A stretch of 64,000 nt of DNA. It comes from Mercenaria mercenaria (lineage: Eukaryota; Mollusca; Bivalvia; Venerida; Veneridae). Below the pieces are notes generated by a model. The model saw only the letters and a list, made by a program, of their open reading frames with translations, was not told the origin of the DNA and did no database searches. Below, in pieces: positions 35,570 through 47,666 of this stretch; the stretch's first letter is position 1, and every line of letters begins with the position of its first letter. The stretch is from positions 8,988,501 to 9,052,500 of the forward strand of contig NC_069367.1 in the NCBI RefSeq assembly GCF_021730395.1, written 5' to 3'. A program made the translations under genes and the position numbers.

Positions 35570-36040
35570 TTGAAGCGTAACGGCAACGCGGTTTGACGAA
35601 TCACAGCGTAGAACAACGTTGCGATAACGTGGCGACGGCGCGGTATGACTAAGCACAGCGTAAAACAACGTTGCGACAACGTGGCGACAGCGTAACGGCA
35701 GCGCCGTATGACTAAGCACAGCGTAAAACAACGTTGCGACAACGTGGCGACAGCGTAACGACAGCGCAGTATGACTAAGCACAGCGTAAACAACGTTGCG
35801 ACAACGTGGTGACAGCGTGACGGCAGCGCGGTATGACGAAGTACAGCGTAGAACAACGTTGCGACAGCGTAACGACAGCGCGGTATGACGAAGCACAGCG
35901 GAGGACAACGTTGCGATACTATGGCGACTGAGCGGCGGCAGCGCGGTATGACGAAGCAAAGCGTTTAATAAAGTTGCGACAACGTGGCGACAGCGGAGTA
36001 TGACGAAGCACAGTGTAGAACAACGTTTCGACACTCGATA
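35570..36040. repeat. GC-rich minisatellite, 52/62-63-bp units, about 8 copies
   Basis: Landmark 'acaacgttgcga' falls at about 35,613, 35,665, 35,728, 35,790, 35,853, 35,905, 35,968 and 36,020. Two unit lengths therefore occur, differing by a roughly 10-bp 'cgtaacggcag' block. It is much richer in G+C and in CG dinucleotides than its surroundings. The long minus-strand frame through it (172 codons) is a repeat artefact. Confidence 0.88.
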
Positions 36041-36311
36041 GTGAGGCATAACCCGACTTTGATAATCTCAGTTGTGTCACAACGGGACTACAACTAAGCA
36101 ACAGTAGGGCTATCACGCGGCTAGCGCGTGACGACAATTTTGCACATCGAAGCACCAAGCTAAAATTTCCAAAATGTGGTTGTTAGAAACGGGACACAAC
36201 GGCGCGGTTAGAACGTGATACAATGACTTGGGCATAAATGATGAAAACTTGCATATAGGAAATATGAAAGAACAAACATAAGTACGCGAGCCAGTGTAGG
36301 TAAAATATTAC

Positions 36312-37831
36312 TTAAGGAGGTAGGTTACCTTGTTACAAGGGTAAATTCAAATTAGTTGAACCGCAGCATGTTTTTGTATTTCGTGTTGTATGAAGTTTTA
36401 ACTGCTACAATCTCAATTTCGTTTGTCTCTGCCCCTTCAAGTTCAATTTTTATCCAGGTTTGAAGAACATGACCCTCCAAAGCTATTTCATATTGAAAGA
36501 AGAAGGAAAATACGGATATTTAACACTTTTCAGTGTATTTTAGTTTCACTGATATCCGTAGAAGTCTGCATAATTGATAATTTTACTGGTATGCACGTTA
36601 TCTTTCTAATATAAGCTTAAAATGTATATGTCGCGGGGCTCGTGTTTCCATGGTAACGCATTTTCTCTCATTTTTAAACAACTATGTATAAAAATAGGGG
36701 TTTTCGACGGCTTCAGTGCCATTCTGTTAATGACCAACATGAAGTGTTTGGGTAATATTATTAGCAAAATACCAAGCACTTTACATGGTACTCTATTTTT
36801 CTTAAATTTTAAAGTAACCATGGCAACAGAGATGTTTAAAATAGCTTATATCTTGCTGTTTGTCGTAATTTCTTTTTAAAAAATATTGAATAAGATTATC
36901 TTTCTAGTTGATGTAGCTTTAAAACATATTATTTCTAACGTAAATTACATTTTCGTGTTTTTTTGCATTTATTCAAACAAATTTCACAGCTTAGAATACG
37001 TACAGCAGTACCCCTCGTCTGCTATTTTTCATGGCAAAATCGTTCAGCGTGCTGCTATTATTCTCATGGCTATTGTTGAAATGAAAATAAAAAGCCGGAG
37101 CTGTGTTTCTTAAATAGACCAGTGTCAGCGCTTTTGAATTTTACATTTAGATACATAGGTCACGGGCTTCGTTTCCATGGTAACATCAATTCAATTCATG
37201 AAACCACAATTTTCTACTGACATTTGAACAATTTTAGATCTTAGTTTTAGTATATAAGTAACAAATTATCAACGGAACCTGAAAAATAGGTATTACAAAT
37301 CAAACGGCTAGACTTTTTATTTGAAAATGGCCGTAACAAGTAACCTTTCACCCAACTATATTCCAAATAACATCGGTTGCCATCATCCATTTTCTTACAT
37401 TCCGCATAACATTTCAATATAACTACATAAAAGAAGCTAAATATTGATTATTATTGAAAGCAAAAGACTGATAAAAAATATTTCAGCAAATAATGGTTAT
37501 TTGGAAATAGTTAAAATAAAGAAAATGTACAAAATTACGTACTTTCAAGATAAAAGCTATTAATTTTGCGCGGTAACTGACACGTAACGTCATGACGTCA
37601 ATGACGTCATTTTAAGGCAACATTGTTTTGAAGCGTTTCTGCGGCAATTTATCCATTATTTCTGCATTATTAAACCATAAAACATCAGATCGAAAACAAG
37701 TTCATGATTTGTTTTCAGAAGAATGAATATACAAACACATTTAGTTTGTCGTAAACGTCATCGTAAATCGTCACGTTAGCTTCCGGTTGGACATGCGCAC
37801 ATACAAATATGAAGGTCACCTACCTCCTTAA
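36312..37831. mobile_element. TTAA-flanked TIR element, about 1.5 kb
   Basis: Left TTAAGGAGGTAGGTTACCTT (36,312-36,331) and right AAGGTCACCTACCTCCTTAA (37,812-37,831) are inverted with one mismatch. The outer TTAA on each side fits a TTAA target duplication, as used by piggyBac-type and some Sola elements. Inside are two copies of 'tttccatggtaac' and a TGACGTCA pair. No transposase was seen. Confidence 0.75.
37593..37609. promoter_or_regulatory. Double TGACGTCA (CRE-like) palindrome
   Basis: TGACGTCA at 37,593-37,600 and 37,602-37,609, in 'atgacgtcaatgacgtcat'. This is the consensus for CREB/ATF factors in animals. Binding here is inference only; the site lies inside a TIR element. Confidence 0.4.
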
Positions 37832-38280
37832 AATGGCATTATACGCATCTTACTGCACATAGTTTGTTTTTGGTGAATGTTTTATAAAAGCAATTTTCGG
37901 TTGCTGTGCATTTAAATGTGTTAAATTAACGATAATGCCGGATAAGTTTTTGAAGTTGATGCTTTAGAATTAAAGATATCTGACTAATAAAACATTAGCT
38001 TCTATGCAGTGATCTCCCTTACCTATATAGGTAGATATTTCTGAAGTTGAAACGTGCAGTTTGACTTTTCTTAAAAAGGTTGTCCCAGTCAAAGTAAGAA
38101 ATGTCATATTTTGAAAATTATTATTTCGTGTTGGTAAAAGGAAGAGTTTGGTATATTGGGTTAAAAGCTACAATTTCCTCCACCCTTTTCACAAACACAT
38201 CTATTTCAGCTGGAATACGCATAATTCAAAATAAAGAAATTTAAAGAAATATACGTATCTATTTTCGCTATTATTACCTA
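37832..38280. other. Diverged inner part of a second TTAA/TIR element
   Basis: From about 38,120 ('tatttcgtgttggtaaaagg ... agctacaatttc') it weakly matches 36,375-36,430 of the first element. The left TIR is not recognisable. Confidence 0.4.
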
Positions 38281-39357
38281 CCTTCAAGATAAAAGCTATT
38301 AATTTTGCGCGGTAACTGACACGTAACGTCATGACGTCAATGACGTCATTTATTGGGCAACATTGTTTTGAAGCGTTTCTGCGGCAATTTATTCATTATT
38401 TCTGCATTATTTAAGAAATAATAAATCTGTTCCTATATTTTATCAGTTAATAAAATATGGGCAGGAGTTTGGATGCGTAATAATTAAATCACGTGTGCGT
38501 AGCGCGAGTGATTTAATTTTTCGCATCCAAACGACTGCCCATGTTTTATTAATTGATAAAATTATTGGAACATATTTATTATTTTGATTCTAGCAACGCA
38601 AATAATTTGCATTTTACAGTACTACATTTTCGGCGTAATACGTCATTCGGGTCATATGCTTTTACAATTTACCCCCCACGGTTAGAAAGTGTTACATAGC
38701 CAATGGAACGTATAGATATTTGTTTCTTTTTTATCAGAATTTTGAGAAGTATTTATGAATTAGTAATCTAACAGCCCACAAATTGATTATGAAGAGAATC
38801 ATCAAATTAGTCGAGTTGACCCAGTGTTACGAGTTACAAGCTAAACTTTATATGACGTCACATCAATATGACGTCATACTTTATGTCATACATTTATGAC
38901 GTCACCGCTGAATCGTAATTAAGCTAATTGAATTCCCTTGTACACAACAAAACGTGTTTTACGGTCCTACACGTAAGTAAGTATGACATTTTTCATAGTT
39001 ATGATTTTGAAATGCTGTTTTTATTCGTTTGACCCTGAAATAGTTTGCATGTAATGGAACTGAAGTAGAATCTCTTATGCCACAATCATAAGGGAGAGGG
39101 GGTGTAAAATTTAACAGCCAACCATATTTTATCGTAGATTCATGTATAGGCGATTTTGCTATATATTTATATAGCAATTGCTGCGAATCGTGTTAGTATA
39201 AACCATAAAGCGTCAGATCGAAGACAGGTCTATGATTTGTTTTCAGAAGAATGAATATACAAACACATTAAGTTTGTCGTAAACGTCGTCGTAAATCGTC
39301 ACGTTAGCTTCCGGTTGGACATGCGCACATACAAATATGAAGGTAACCTACCTCTTT
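38281..39357. mobile_element. Second TIR element, right half, interrupted
   Basis: 38,282-38,412 nearly matches 37,549-37,673, and 39,200-39,357 matches 37,672-37,831, ending 'ggtaacctacctctttaa'. Between them about 790 bp are inserted, starting with a foldback element and containing three more TGACGTCA octamers (38,853, 38,869, 38,897). The right TIR abuts the start of duplication copy B. Confidence 0.75.
38413..38592. mobile_element. Foldback element, about 180 bp
   Basis: 'aagaaataataaatctgttc' faces 'gaacatatttattattttg'; inside, 'ggatgcgtaataattaaatc' faces 'gatttaatttttcgcatcc' and 'attttatcagttaataaaa' faces 'ttttattaattgataaaat'. The loop is 'acgtgtgcgtagcgcgag'. The full length can form one long hairpin. 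Confidence 0.8.
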
Positions 39358-40192
39358 AAGGAAGCAAATCTAGTATGATAAAGGAGCCTAACATTATACA
39401 CTTATTGAATAAATGTGTTCTAACATGACATCTAAAACATAATTCAAGTTTTGTTTGTTAATTTTGACTATAGCCCAACTAACGCAGGCTAAATTTTTGA
39501 CTGATAAAAAGCATAGCTATAGAACTGCGGTTTAGTTAAGAAGTCATTTAATTTAATTGGCTATAAGCCAGTCTAGCAAATAGTCCTCAAAACTCAAAAC
39601 AAATAATACAAAACAGCAACAACAATAATAAAAACTTTATTTAACGAGGATAACATAATAGCTATAAGTTATATTGACTAATTTTACAACATTTATGTAC
39701 AAGTACTTCAAAATAAAAGTTTCGAAAATACCACAAAATGATGTAAATATGCTATTACCGTCATTATTTTAACTGCGATTAAAATAAATGAGTCATGTAT
39801 GCATCTTTATTTACTGATGTTGGAAATTCATTGTAATCTATACATTTTATACAAGTTTTTAATTGTCGATAGTTTTACGAAATAATCGTTTCTAAATGTC
39901 AAACAAGATAAATATTTTATTTGTAAATTGTTCGTATCTTTCTAGACCCTAATGCATTGCTTTTAACCATTTTAGTTTATTTTGGAGCAAATATTTTATA
40001 AGAGTACTCGCCTACAAAGATCAGCATGTTGGCATAGACTTTTGCAATTCATGCATAGTTACAAAAATGAAAACCACTAAATATCAACTCAAGGTAACAA
40101 ACTTTTACTTGGATATATGGCTGCGAAAGGACGGACGGACACACTGAAAACGTCCAATCTGCATTGTATGATTCCTTTTCTTTCTTTAAAAA

Positions 40193-42412
40193 AACAAGAG
40201 GGACATGATGGCCCTATATATCGATCACCAGAGTTGATCTGGCCTACAGACCGAGTTTTTTTTTACCACACATGAACTAGTTTCGAATTTAACCGATAGA
40301 TCATCAAGACAAACATTCTAACCGAGTTTCATAAAGATTAAGTCACAACTGTGGCCTATGGAGTATTCACAATCTTTTCCTTTGATCTGGCCTACTGACC
40401 TACTTTTAGACTCCGCATAACTGACATAGAGATCATCAATGTAAACATTCTGGCAAAGTTTCATAAATATTGGATCACAACTGTGACCTCTAGAGTGTTC
40501 ACAAGCTTTTCCTTTGATCTGGTCTACTGACCTTGTTTTTTACTCCACATGACCAAGTTTCAAATTTAGCCTAGAGATTATCAAGGCAAACATTCTGACC
40601 AAGTCTCATAAAGAATGAGTCACAACTATAGCTTTTAGAGTGTTCACAAGCTTTGCCTTTGATTGACCATGTGACCTAGTTTTTGATTCAACCTGACCTA
40701 GAGATCATCAAGACAAGCATTCTGATCAAGTTCCATAAAGAGTGAGTCACAACTGTGGCCTATAGAGTGTTCACAAGCTTTTCCTTTAATCTGGCCTACT
40801 GACCTACTTTTAGACCCTGCATGACCTTGTTTCAAAACTGACCTAGGGATCATCAAGGCAAACATTCTGAAAAAGTTTCATAAATATTGGGTCACAACTG
40901 TAACCTCAAGAGTGTTCACAAGCTTTTCCTTTGATCTTGCCTAGTGACTTGTTTTTGACCCCACATGACCCAGTTTCAAATCTGACCTAGAAATATTAAG
41001 ACAAACATTCTGACCCAGTTTAACAAGAGCACCGCCTTGCGGGTGCTGACGCTCATCTGATTTTTTTTGTATTATAGAAATATTGTCCTACCCATGATTT
41101 TCTAAGTCTAAAAAGGGCCATCATTCTTGCAAAAAGCAGGATAGAGTTATGTTTCTTGATGTACAGTGTCTGCTTATGATAGTGAAAAACTGTTGCAAGT
41201 TTTAAAGCAATAGCTTTGGTAGTTTATGAGAAAAGCTGACTTAAACATAATACTCAACCAAGAAAACTAATGTCCAAAAGGGGCAATAATTATTGCAAAA
41301 AGCAGGATGGAGTTATATTTCTTGATGTACAGGGTCGGCTTATGATGGTGAACAAGTGTTGCAAGTTTCAAAGCAATAGCTTTGATAGTCTGAGAGAAAA
41401 GGTTGACCTAAACATAAAACTTAACCAAGAAATCTGATATTTTCTAAGTACAAAAGAGGCCATAAAACTTGCAAAAAGCAGGATGGAGTTATGTTTCTTG
41501 CTGTACAGGGTCAGCTTATGATGGTGAACAAGTGTTGCAAGCTTCAAAGCAATAGCTTTGATAGTTTAAGAGAAAAGCTGACCTAAACATAAAATTTAAC
41601 CAGGCAACGCCGACGCCGACGCCGATCAAGTGATAACAATAACTCATCATTTTTTTTTCAAAAAAATCAGATGAGCTAAAAACGACGGAGTTACAACTGT
41701 GTCCTTTAAAGTATTCACAAGCTTTTCCTTTGATTTGACCGTGTGACCTAGTTTTTGACCCCACATGACCCAGATTCAAACTTGACCCAGAAATCATCAA
41801 GACATTCTGACCAAGTTTCATAAAGATTGGATCAAAATGTGGCATCTAAAGTGTTCACAAGTTTTTCCTTTGATCTGGCTTACTGGCCTAGTTTTTGACT
41901 CCACATGACCCAGTTTCAAACCTGACCAAGAGATCATAAGGATTAACATTCTGACGAAGTTTCATAAAGATTGAGTCACTAATGTGGCATTTAGAGTGTT
42001 CACAAGCTTTTCTTTTGATCTAGCCTACTGACCTAGTGTTTGACCCAACATGACCTTGTTTCAAACTTGACATAGATATCATCAAGACCAACATTCTGAC
42101 CAAGTTTCATAAAGATTGGGTCACAAATGTGGCCTCTAGAGTGTTCACAAGCTTTTCCTTTGATCTGGCCTACTGACCTAGTTTTTGACCCAACATGACT
42201 CAGTTTCGATCTTGACCTAGAGATCATCAAGACTAACATTCTGACCGAGTTTCATAAAGATTGGGACACAAATGTATAGAGTGTTCACAAGGCAAATGTT
42301 GACGGACGCCGCACGACGGACGACGCACTGACGCACGACGAACGCCGACGGACGCCGGACAATGACCGGTCACAATAGCTCACCTTGAGCACTTTGTGCT
42401 CTGGTGAGCTAA
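40193..42412 (+). mobile_element. Pearl-like element with tandem core (copy B)
   Basis: Orthologous by position to 7,356-8,936 (same flank 'cgtccaatctgcattgtatg' and the same 3' hairpin). The core units have drifted, and a second element interrupts it at 41,022-41,677. Confidence 0.8.
41022..41677 (+). mobile_element. Nested pearl-like element of another family, copy B only
   Basis: It starts AACAAGAG, hairpin GCACCGCcttGCGGGTGC, then GCTCATCTGATTTTTTTT. The core has three ~170-bp units ('gcaaaaagcaggatggagtt atgtttcttg', 'caagtttcaaagcaatagct'). A 'gccgacgccgacgccgatca' tract precedes the 3' end AAAAAAATCAGATGAGCT, the exact complement of the 5' inner arm. Copy A has the empty site 'cccagtttaaaaacgac' (8,213-8,229). 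Comparison shows at most a 2-bp (AA) duplication. Confidence 0.85.
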
Positions 42413-42539
42413 AAAACAAACAAAATACATATGATCTTCTGAATTTCACTTTCGTTTACTTTAGTTTATGAAGATAAAATCAACACAACTTCGTTCTCAT
42501 CTGTTATCAACATAGTAAAAACACAAAGCCTTTTAGTCT

Positions 42540-45352
42540 TCATACTCTCACGTCCTTTTTCTGTCTTCTATGAAGATATGGCAAAGACAATGCTAAAAGT
42601 GCCCCTACAAAAGACATGGTTCCCAGAAAGTGATACGATGCGATGTAATTTCCTGTAGCGTCTCTGAACGAACCTGCAAAAGACAAAGAATGTTAAGCAA
42701 AATTTGCAAGTATCAGTGTTTCTATGCAAATGAACATATAACTATTCGCCTTTTTTCAAAGAGGTCTGGGTTTCAGGTTTGCAATGAGTATTCCTGATGG
42801 AGCCTTTATCCAAATTAAACTTAAAGTGACAATGTACCGCTTCTCAAAATCACTTAGCATGAAGAACATGAAGAAGAATATGTGAGAGAAAATGATATTT
42901 TTAAAGAAAGAAAAGACAACTTGGTAAACAATTACCAATAACTGGAAATGTAGACGCGGCTGCTACACCGTGACACAACAACGTAAACCCGATACAGCTC
43001 TTCAGTTTTGGTAACGTCAGGTACTCCACAAGAATAACGGGATACATCGATTGGTAGATTTCACAACATAATCCTGAATAAGAAATTATTATATTCTTGT
43101 AACAAAATATCTAAATTATGGTATCGTTTAACATCATCGACAACTTAAATGTGCGGAAAACAGCAATGAAATTCTTTTTAATTGTTTTGGCTCCAGTTAG
43201 CTTTCGCAAAGAAAAAAAGCGCACCTTTGCAAAACACGTTCAGATTCCCGGTATATATAATTGTATAAGTGATTTGGTTCCTCTTAAATATTAATGTTTG
43301 AAAAACAAAACAGTAGATATCTCAAACTGATTTTCTCTTGAAAAATATCAGTGTTTGTCGTTCAGATATTTATTATTTAACAAATAATCAAGGCCTACGA
43401 GTGATTTATCACGGTTCAGATTTCAGATGCGCAGGAGTTGAACCACGGTGCCGTTTGCATCTGAACGATGGACCGTAATAAATTAGATAACAAACCACAA
43501 GAATGCATTGGTTGTATTCATTCTTACATGTTCAATGAAATGTTTTGGTAAAAAATATGCTAAATTTACTTAACTCATGTAGCAATGAACCAGACGTTAT
43601 GTGGCAATTTGACGTCGTAATTGACGTCATAATGCTCCCTTACCGGTCCGCGCGTCAACCATTGTTTATCGTAGAATATACAAGGCTTGACTTTCTTCTT
43701 TGTTTAACCAGCAAGCAAATCGAGACATGTAAGATATATCATATAACTTCATCGTATCTGAACTCCAAACAATGATTCAATTAACGGCAAATTACTGTTT
43801 GAGATACAATATTTTTTTAATTAATGTTCTAAAGTTGATTTTTTTTTCTTCACAGGGGTAACATCATTTGAGCCTTCAAACATTTTGTTCAAATCGAAGT
43901 CTGTATTTTTCACAACAAAGCATTGTAGTCCTACTAAGATGCCAGTAATTCACGGTTAATACATTTATCAGTAAAGTGTCTTTCTTACCAAATATTACAG
44001 CAAAGGAAAGGTCTTGATGAATCTAACACAATGCGTTGTTACCCCAGCAAGTGTTGATACCACAGCTAACAGTGTAGTCAATTTCACATATTTTCTGTCG
44101 GCAAATAAAGCGCAAAGAATTCTAGAGAACATCCCGACACCACCTATAATTGACATCAGTAATCCAGTTCGTTCTGCACTTAAACCGAGATCTCTAGATA
44201 ATGGAGCTAAAAACACTGGAAGAAGAAGAGTTGTTGGCGCCATCATGGCCGCCATAAGTAAGAACACCGGAAACACGACTGATCTGAACAAGGTTAAGTC
44301 GTATGAGGCATTCAGTCTTCTCCGAAATGAAGCTTTCTTGTCTTTATTTTTGTTTTCTTGTATATTTTCCGCTGGGATGTCCGGGGTGTCAATGACGGGT
44401 CCGCAGATTATATCTACACTAGAACATAGGGCTAGTTGTGACCTTGATAACGAGACAGCAAGACTATTCAAGGGGGACAGCCCCTTTTGTGAGTTTTGTG
44501 ACGAGATACTTGTTCGCCTGTTACCAAGAGAACATGCGGTGTTTCGTGGTAATAACGGTGAGCTTGACTTTGTATGTGATTGTTGATCACATAGATCAAA
44601 ACAAATGATTTCCGATGTAGACCGTGTGCCGTCTGCACTCACTTTCATTTTTCCTTTGTTCTCTTTTTCTAACACTAACTGTGTCAGAATCTCATCTGTT
44701 TTATTCCTTTCAGATTGAACTCCATTTTCAATACTGTTTGTACTGCTTAATATCACATTATCTTTCACTGGAAGAAGGTTTTCACTTTCTAGGATATCCC
44801 CACCGTCCTTGATATCCTTAGTTGTTTCTTCTGTTGTTTTTTTTTTTGTTATCAATTTATGCCGTTTGAACGATTTAACTGGCCTTAATAAAGCAGCAGT
44901 TACCAGTATATTCAATGTCACCCCAGCTATTATCATAAACGTTCCGGAATACCCGATGTCCTCAAATAACGCCGACAAGATAGGAGCCAAAATAAACCAG
45001 CCGACATTAGATCCACAAAAGGCCAAACCAGTGGCCAGTCCACGCCTTTTATCGAAATATTCTCCAATCGTGGCTATGACTGATGGATAACTTATGGCAG
45101 TTCCTAAACCTGAATAAAACATACACATTTCTTTTATTATCAGTTGATTTCATACTTTCCTGTATTTTAGGCGGAAACTATCTAGCTCCTGCTATGGTTA
45201 TTTGCTGAAGATAATAACCAAATTCCATCAACGTCCAAAATATGACTTTGAAACTTAATACAATAAAATAAAAACATTTTTAGCTGGTTGATATTTCGCT
45301 TTAATAGTGAAACCATAAAGAAAATTGGCAGATTCCGTGCTCTTACGTATTC

Positions 45353-45418
<66 letters not shown>

Positions 45419-46816
45419 TTATTTTGACATTCTTAGGCCTTAAAAGAAGACTGCTCTTTCATAACAACTGGAGAATGATGAAATCACATTAAAAATTACG
45501 TGATCACTTGCCACTGCGGGTCCAGTACTTATCTTGGCAAATATAGCAAAGACATTGTATCAAATAACATCACCAAGTATGCATCATGAAATTCTTTTTC
45601 GCTTTTACAATAATTTTCCACTAAAATACGTGTGTTTTAAAAAGAAAGGTACCTTCAAGAAATCCAACTGATGCAAACAACATGTGTATACCTGTAGAGA
45701 ATGCTGATATGATGTGAGATGTAGTGAAAACCAAAGCCCCAAGCGTGATGGACATACGGCTGGACAAGAACTCTGTTCCAACAGTCGTAATAATAAACAA
45801 GGCTGCAAAACCGACAACATAATAACATTTGAAACTTGATATCTCAAATTCGACGATATTTTCAAGTCCAGTCACTAAAACATGTGCACCAAATATTATT
45901 TTACTAGTAAGTCGAATTTCAGTTCATTCGAAGCAAAATGCTTCGACCTCTTCGAAATACCGAGTTTTAACTGTATTAGATTACAACAACGTATAAACGT
46001 GTTTGAAAACAGTTCTAAAGTGTCCCTGTGCATATTACAATTGTACATGTGCACAGATGTGTTGCATAGAAAGTTAGAATCTTCGTAATCAGGCAACTTT
46101 CTCGCCTATGGACTTTTTGTACCCTGCTCAAACATTATATAGAATATGCACTGACTACCTTACTCGTCAAGAAATGAAATTGTTTTTAATACAGTTTTTA
46201 ATTCAATCAACAATGTATACAGATATTATGACAAATGAAGAGCAAATTATTACACGAAAAACTCATGACAAGGTTTTGCATAGTTGTTAGGAGAGACGTG
46301 ACAGAGGCCGTTGATCCGAATCTATCCTGGATGGCCACGAAAATGATTCCAAAATTCTTCTTAATACCTCCAAATATTGCCAAGTAAAATGCTGCTCCTA
46401 TAAAAAATACACAAACGATATTCCCTATATACAGTATTCCAAGACCACATCAACTTTGTTTCTAATTCATTAAAAATCGTATGTAATAAAGTAAAACATG
46501 TGTCAAAGGGTTTATCTGTTCTGTTGTAGGGACACTAAACTATTCGAGGGCTTTTCAAAATCTTTTTACATCGGAAAAATTACAAATTTTAAAGACGTCT
46601 GTCCTAGAACAAGATTCCAGAGCAGGTTAGTTTTTAAGAGCGACTAAAAAAATATATAGAAAAAATCATATTTAATATTAAAAACAAAATATGATAGTAC
46701 GGTTGCCACCTACCAGCGAGTACTATCCATGCCCATCCTCGATCTATCGGTAAACTTTCATTTTCATTAGTGTCTGGATTGTCTTTAACACTTTCAATGT
46801 CCCTTTGTGTTTCCAT
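42540..46816 (-). pseudogene. Monocarboxylate-transporter-like gene (SLC16/MCT), copy B, disrupted
   Basis: The same six exons as copy A: 46714-46864 (usable ATG at 46,816), 46254-46397, 45653-45802, 43989-45109, 42936-43073, 42540-42673. Exon 1 has a canonical GT donor. Codon 5 of the copy-A start is TAA here, so translation would have to begin at the second Met (METQRD). Near 43,995-44,012 a net 13-bp loss shifts the frame and gives a stop at 43,995. A product of about 503 residues would lack TM10-12. Exons 5 and 6 stay open, so decay is recent or the locus is still transcribed. The cytosolic loop keeps 37 codons ('VSLSRSQLALCSSVDIICGP' onward) that copy A lacks, and exon 3 has one extra Ile codon. 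Confidence 0.82.
45357..45416. repeat. (AT)30 microsatellite in transporter intron 3, copy B
   Basis: 60 bp of pure AT; the same site in copy A (14,130-14,139) has 5 units, as does the misplaced intron copy at 50,820-50,829. Confidence 0.95.
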
Positions 46817-47666
46817 GGCTTCTTTTTCTGCAGTATTAAAAGACGCTTGTTATTGGCTTTCCATTTATAGACTCTGGCCCTAGGTTCACATCTACCTGGG
46901 CGTTAATCGGCAGTTCTTTTGTTTTGCCAGTTGCCATTTTACACAGAATATTATCGTTATCATAAAATCCTGAAACAAAAAAAAATGGAGAAAAACAACA
47001 AATGCTCTAAACGTGGTAATATCTATTTTCCGACACCAGCCTTCAACCGATGTTACTTTTTATTTCTTTTTTTCTTTAAGAATAAAGGCCAAGAAAATTA
47101 TACAGCTAAAATTGTCGTTAACTCCAGCTAAAGATTATGTTTACATGTAAGACATTAACTGATAATCCCAGATTTTGTTTTTCTTATTTGAGCTGTTCCA
47201 GAGAAATAAGAAAAACCTTAAACCTGAATGAAAAGGAATCGAATTTTTAGTTATGATAAACTACTCATATTCGACTTATGTTCTTGGATTAAATCTTTAA
47301 CGCCGATGAATATTCTAGCTTGATACATGTATAAAGATTGAGGTGTAATTCTGGCAGTCAGTTATTTACTTTAAAGGCACATATTTTTGAGATTTTGTAG
47401 ACTGAAGTAGTTTCTTAAAGATTTATCGCGATTTCACAATGTTTTTGTTTTCCTCATATGAGACGATCCTTTCGAAGCAAAGAATGCAACCAAGCACAAT
47501 AATAGCAGGCTCGTTTTGATCGAGTCTGTTCAGAATAGGTACACCCCTCACGCCACCTATCGTCGGCTGTGGCGAAATTCTATCCATCCGTATTACGGTA
47601 AAGCATATTGAGCGAGCCATAATCGAATAGTAGTCGTCCATATATACATATATATATAAATGTTAA

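Noticed and set aside
35531-36049. 172-codon minus-strand frame rich in 'VVATL', 'HTAL' and 'LRCR'
   Set aside because: It is the translation of the 52/63-bp minisatellite; composition and periodicity follow the repeat, and there is no other coding evidence.
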